From positions 1-8,086 of the forward strand of contig CAJMLN010000070.1 of the NCBI GenBank assembly GCA_905214315.1: 8,086 nt of DNA. Direction: 5' to 3'. The stretch comes from an uncultured bacterium (GTDB lineage: Bacteria; Bacillota; Clostridia; Christensenellales; QALW01). Position 1 is the first letter of the stretch. Each line of letters begins with the position of its first letter. Positions 5,261 through 8,086 of this stretch are shown piece by piece. The position numbers and the translations under genes were made by a program. The notes under the pieces are model-generated. The model saw only the letters and a program-made list of their open reading frames with translations. It did not search any database and was not told the DNA's origin.

Positions 5261-7495
5261 TCATTTCTCTTTGTTTATGCGATCCTTTATAAATTCTTCG
5301 GTAATATCCGCGGCATACTCTTCTTTTGCAAAGCGGCCGTAGGCGGTAAAGGAATAGCCGTTATTCGACGGAATGACCGTAATGAAACCGCCTTTGTACT
5401 CCGCCTGAATCCCCGCACTGTTTTTATCCTTGTTCAACGCAAAGATCGTTGCGCATTTTTCGTTGGGCGCACATTCAAAATCCAGTTTTGCAACGACCGT
5501 TTCATTCGGCGCTTCCAAAGCTCTGGAATCCAGGAAATAGGCCAGTGCTTCCGCAAAAAATGAAGGCTCAAATTCCAAAAGAGCGGCAAAGGAATGAAAG
5601 CTTTCCAGCTGCTGCATGGTATTTCCCTTATGCTGCATCAGTTTCAGAATTCTTAGATCGTTGGTTTGCGCTAAATTGCGGATTTCCTCAGAGGCATAAT
5701 CCGGCAGAAAGACTTCCTTGCCGTCATAGAAGGCTGTAAGGCGTATTTTAAGGCGCATAAAGTCATCGGTTGATATTCGGCTGCCATCGGGTGCAAAAAC
5801 GCTCTGTACCGTCCCATTTTGCGCAATAACAGCGGCCCGGTAAAGTCGATTCAGCGGTGCGGTGAACTCCGAGGCCCGTCGGGGAACAATATTATGGAGC
5901 CGATAGGCTTCACTTGTATACAGCTCCACATTGCTTTTGGAAAAAGGAATGGCATGATTCATAAAATATTCAAAATCCCCGTCCAGAGAATGAAGACGGA
6001 TCATTTTCCCTCTTTTTAAAGAAAAATCATTCGTTTTGAAATCGATCTTTTTTTCTTCCCGGGAGGAAATATTCAAGCCCTTTTCATCTATCAGATCAAT
6101 CCGCAGATTTTCTCCCTCCGCTCGGATATAGACCGCTTTCATTTTATACACTGCCGCGTAATACCGGCACGAAGAGCTTTGGCAGGATGAAATATATACC
6201 GTAGAGCCGCACAGGCTGTAATAAGAGGAAATCAGCATTGCCAGGGAGCCGGCCAGCCTGTCCCTGCCGCCGCAGACAAGGATTCTGGCGGCCGGATATG
6301 ACGACGCGATCGCTGCCAAGGTACCGTGGTCAATGTCGTGGTTCCAAAGCCCTTGAATTGTGCCGTTATCCCAAAGCATATGTTTGACCGCATTTCCCGA
6401 GGTTTTCTTTCCTTCTACAGTTGTGTTCCGCTCAATTTCTATATTGTTGAAAACAGAGGCTCCGGCCATCAGCTGCGTATTTCGATTAAGAACAACACGA
6501 GAACCGATGATATTCTTTCCGCCGAAGAGCGTTCTTTCCGCCTTTGTTTTGCTGCCCATTACGGCGTTGACGCAGTCACTCTCCAGCAAGACGGCCTGAT
6601 CCCAGAGCACGGCCTGTTCTATCCGGCTGTTTTCAATAATACAGCCGCTGCCGATCACGGCATACGGCCCTATGGTGCTCTTCCCGCTGATAACGGTATT
6701 TTTGCCGATATATACCGGTGCGGTTATTTTTACATCTTCTCCCAGGGAAACATTTTCTTCAAAAATATTTCCCATTTCTCGCCCGAATACCTTTCCATTA
6801 AACAAATCCTGCTGCGCCTGAAGGTATGCCTCCGGCGTTCCGAGGTCGCTCCAGTAATCCTCGGTGATATATCCGTACATATTGGCGTTTTCTTTTAATA
6901 AAAGAGGAAACAGATCATTGCTGAAATCAAAAACCGTATCGGCAGGTATTTTTTCAAGAATCTTTTTTTCAATGATATAAATTCCTGTATTTACGGTATT
7001 GGTAACGACGTTTTCCCACTGGGGCTTTTCACAAAAGGAGGTTACCCGTCCGCCGGTATCGGTTAAAACCACACCGTACTCCAGGGGATTTTCCTGTTTG
7101 GAAAGTACAATAGTTACATCGGCATTGATACTCCTGTGGTACGTAAGAATTTTGGAAATATCGATATTTGTCAGAGCATCGCCGCTTACTACGATAAACG
7201 TATCCTGTATAAAGCTTTCCGCGGCTTTTACCGAGCCCGCCGTTCCCAGCGGTGTCTCTTCTTCAAAATATGTTATTTGGGTCCCCCATTTTTCCCCGCC
7301 GGAAAAATAATTTTTAATGTGCTGCGGAAGAAATTTCAGCGTTACACCGATGTCCTGGATTTCGTATCTTTTCAGCAGCTCCACGGTGTATTCCATCAGG
7401 GGTTTGTTCAGTACGGGAATCATGGGTTTGGGTAATTCCTGGGTAAGCGGTCGCAGCCGGGTCCCGTTGCCGCCGGCCAATATAATTGCCTGCAT
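5261..7495 (-). CDS. Sugar-phosphate nucleotidyltransferase fused to a degenerate phosphomannomutase-like domain
   Basis: A 744-residue fusion. Residues 1-235 form a nucleotidyltransferase that makes an NDP-sugar from an NTP and a sugar-1-phosphate: LAGGNGTRLRPLT (6-18), PKP (22-24), the metal aspartate in VSGDAL (D106), EKP (156-158), NTGIY (169-173) and WSDLGTPE (215-222). Residues about 240-365 carry hexapeptide-type repeats of a left-handed beta-helix. Residues about 368-744 resemble the phosphoglucomutase/phosphomannomutase fold (GTIQGLWNHD, ILVCGGRDRLAGS, IDLIDEKGLNIS). That part lacks a recognisable TASHNP serine loop, DGDADR metal loop, GEMSGH sugar loop and RxSGTEP phosphate loop, so mutase activity is unlikely. 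Similar fusions exist in Firmicutes and cyanobacteria, often annotated mannose-1-phosphate guanylyltransferase; the nucleotide and sugar here are not determined. ATG start with an AAGGAG site 8 bases upstream. No convincing promoter was found. It precedes the rnj operon by 96 bases. Confidence 0.88.
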   Translation of the reverse strand: MQAIILAGGNGTRLRPLTQELPKPMIPVLNKPLMEYTVELLKRYEIQDIGVTLKFLPQHIKNYFSGGEKWGTQITYFEEETPLGTAGSVKAAESFIQDTFIVVSGDALTNIDISKILTYHRSINADVTIVLSKQENPLEYGVVLTDTGGRVTSFCEKPQWENVVTNTVNTGIYIIEKKILEKIPADTVFDFSNDLFPLLLKENANMYGYITEDYWSDLGTPEAYLQAQQDLFNGKVFGREMGNIFEENVSLGEDVKITAPVYIGKNTVISGKSTIGPYAVIGSGCIIENSRIEQAVLWDQAVLLESDCVNAVMGSKTKAERTLFGGKNIIGSRVVLNRNTQLMAGASVFNNIEIERNTTVEGKKTSGNAVKHMLWDNGTIQGLWNHDIDHGTLAAIASSYPAARILVCGGRDRLAGSLAMLISSYYSLCGSTVYISSCQSSSCRYYAAVYKMKAVYIRAEGENLRIDLIDEKGLNISSREEKKIDFKTNDFSLKRGKMIRLHSLDGDFEYFMNHAIPFSKSNVELYTSEAYRLHNIVPRRASEFTAPLNRLYRAAVIAQNGTVQSVFAPDGSRISTDDFMRLKIRLTAFYDGKEVFLPDYASEEIRNLAQTNDLRILKLMQHKGNTMQQLESFHSFAALLEFEPSFFAEALAYFLDSRALEAPNETVVAKLDFECAPNEKCATIFALNKDKNSAGIQAEYKGGFITVIPSNNGYSFTAYGRFAKEEYAADITEEFIKDRINKEK

Positions 7496-7671
7496 ATAAA
7501 AATCTCCTTTTTTGCTTTATATGCAATATTTTTTCCTTTATAAGGGGGTTTATGCAAATAAAAATAAGGACTGTATAATCTGAAACGAAATTGAATATAT
7601 TACAGCACAACGAAAAGAAATTTGTCTTTTTATAAAAATATCATTTCTACTTTCTTTTTTTAAAAAAACTT

Positions 7672-7699
7672 TTGAAAAATATCGGTTTTATGATATAAT
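7672..7699 (+). promoter_or_regulatory. Sigma-A-type promoter of the MATE transporter gene
   Basis: TTGAAA (-35, 7672-7677), a 16-base spacer and a perfect TATAAT (-10, 7694-7699). A run of seven T followed by seven A (7655-7668) lies immediately upstream and could act as an UP element or a curved segment. Predicted transcription start is near 7706, which leaves only about 10 bases before the leader hairpin. Confidence 0.75.
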
Positions 7700-7716
7700 T
7701 ATAATAGTGCGTAGCC

Positions 7717-7757
7717 AAAAAAGGTGTAAGTCCAACTTTAGGACTTACACCTTTTTT
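7717..7757 (+). terminator. Intrinsic terminator within the MATE gene leader (putative attenuator)
   Basis: Perfect 17-base inverted repeat (7717-7733 and 7741-7757) around a 7-base loop. The core stem is GGTGTAAGTCC, followed directly by TTTTTTATTTTT. It lies between the promoter and the ATG at 7778, so it should stop most transcripts about 20 bases before the gene unless relieved. Because the left arm starts with six A, it could also terminate leftward transcription on the minus strand. There is no convergent gene end here to explain it as an ordinary gene terminator: the flanking genes diverge. Confidence 0.8.
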
Positions 7758-7777
7758 ATTTTTAGGAAGAATTAAAA

Positions 7778-8086
7778 ATGAAAGAAACCAACCAGGTTTG
7801 TCTTGCTACAGAAAAAATTAGTAAACTAATGGGTAGATACGCCGTCCCCTGTATTATTTCACTGTTAGTTGGTGCGCTTTATAATACTGTCGATCAGATA
7901 TTTATTGCAAACGCTGCTTATCTTGGCTCATACGGAAATGCTGCTAATACCGTTGTATTCCCGCTTACGGTCATCGCTTTGGGCATTGCTGTAATGATTG
8001 GTGATGGTACGTGTGCTTTTGTCAGCCTTTCTCTGGGCGCAGGCAAAAAGGAAGATGCGCATAAGAGCATTGGTAATGCGATTTTG
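7778..8086 (+). CDS. MATE family efflux transporter (C-terminus cut by window edge)
   Basis: Multidrug and toxic compound extrusion transporter: an inner-membrane antiporter expelling drugs or metabolites in exchange for Na+ or H+. Only the first 103 of an expected 440-460 residues are present. Residues about 21-45 form the first membrane helix (YAVPCIISLLVGALYNTVDQ), with the typical helix-1 pattern NTVDQIFI. The second helix lies at about 58-82 and ends near IGDGTCAFVSLSLGAGKKEDA, a pattern typical of MepA-like MATE proteins of Clostridia. The ATG is preceded by AGGAAG at 9 bases. The gene is divergent from the nucleotidyltransferase and is read from the promoter at 7672-7699 through a leader terminator. 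Substrate unknown. Confidence 0.9.
   Translation, partial: MKETNQVCLATEKISKLMGRYAVPCIISLLVGALYNTVDQIFIANAAYLGSYGNAANTVVFPLTVIALGIAVMIGDGTCAFVSLSLGAGKKEDAHKSIGNAIL

Noticed and set aside
6326..6898. 190-residue plus-strand open frame antisense to the nucleotidyltransferase
   Set aside because: It is opposite the beta-helix and transferase regions, with no start signal and no recognisable domain.
7551..7579. Second plus-strand promoter (TATGCA, 17 bases, TATAAT) upstream of the MATE gene
   Set aside because: The -10 is perfect but the -35 matches only three of six consensus positions, and the promoter at 7672-7699 is better and closer.
7496..7716. Riboswitch aptamer upstream of the MATE gene
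   Set aside because: From the predicted start near 7706 only about 10 bases precede the hairpin, and the longer upstream region shows no conserved aptamer core that I recognise.

Overview
The window looks like chromosomal DNA of an anaerobic Firmicute of class Clostridia. The evidence is an RNase J of Bacillus/Clostridium type with a strong AGGAGG ribosome binding site, GTG starts, AT-rich intergenic DNA with moderate-GC genes, a MepA-like MATE transporter and a XerC/D-like recombinase with an HKLRSTYGTNL motif. Genus cannot be fixed from the sequence; Oscillospirales/Ruminococcaceae-like is only an impression.

Layout: six of the seven genes lie on the minus strand and read leftwards, and the seventh diverges at the right edge. 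From right to left on the minus strand: a 744-residue sugar-phosphate nucleotidyltransferase fused to a degenerate phosphomannomutase-like domain (5261-7495); a sigma-A-type promoter (5200-5228) driving a tightly packed operon of RNase J (3494-5164), MltG transglycosylase (2178-3497) and RNase HI (1738-2181), joined by two 4-base ATGA stop/start overlaps; a 230-base gap with a small cluster of direct repeats and hairpins (1652-1717); a small AT-rich GNAT acetyltransferase (1103-1507) with its own terminator (1044-1080); and a tyrosine recombinase with a well-formed promoter and leader palindrome, whose C-terminus is cut by the left edge (1-917). On the plus strand a MATE efflux gene starts at 7778 and runs off the right edge. 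It has a good promoter (7672-7699), and a perfect 17-bp terminator hairpin (7717-7757) sits between that promoter and the start codon.

How the genes work together: the central operon couples RNA turnover (RNase J), control of glycan strand length at the membrane (MltG) and RNA:DNA hybrid removal (RNase HI). The upstream nucleotidyltransferase probably supplies or senses an NDP-sugar for surface polysaccharide. The GNAT and MATE genes look like accessory or stress-related additions.

Most of the window is ordinary housekeeping sequence. The points most worth a second look are the terminator inside the MATE leader, the degenerate mutase fusion and the hairpin/direct-repeat cluster. No mobile element, CRISPR array, tRNA, rRNA or recognisable riboswitch was found, and no complete new multi-gene system is evident.
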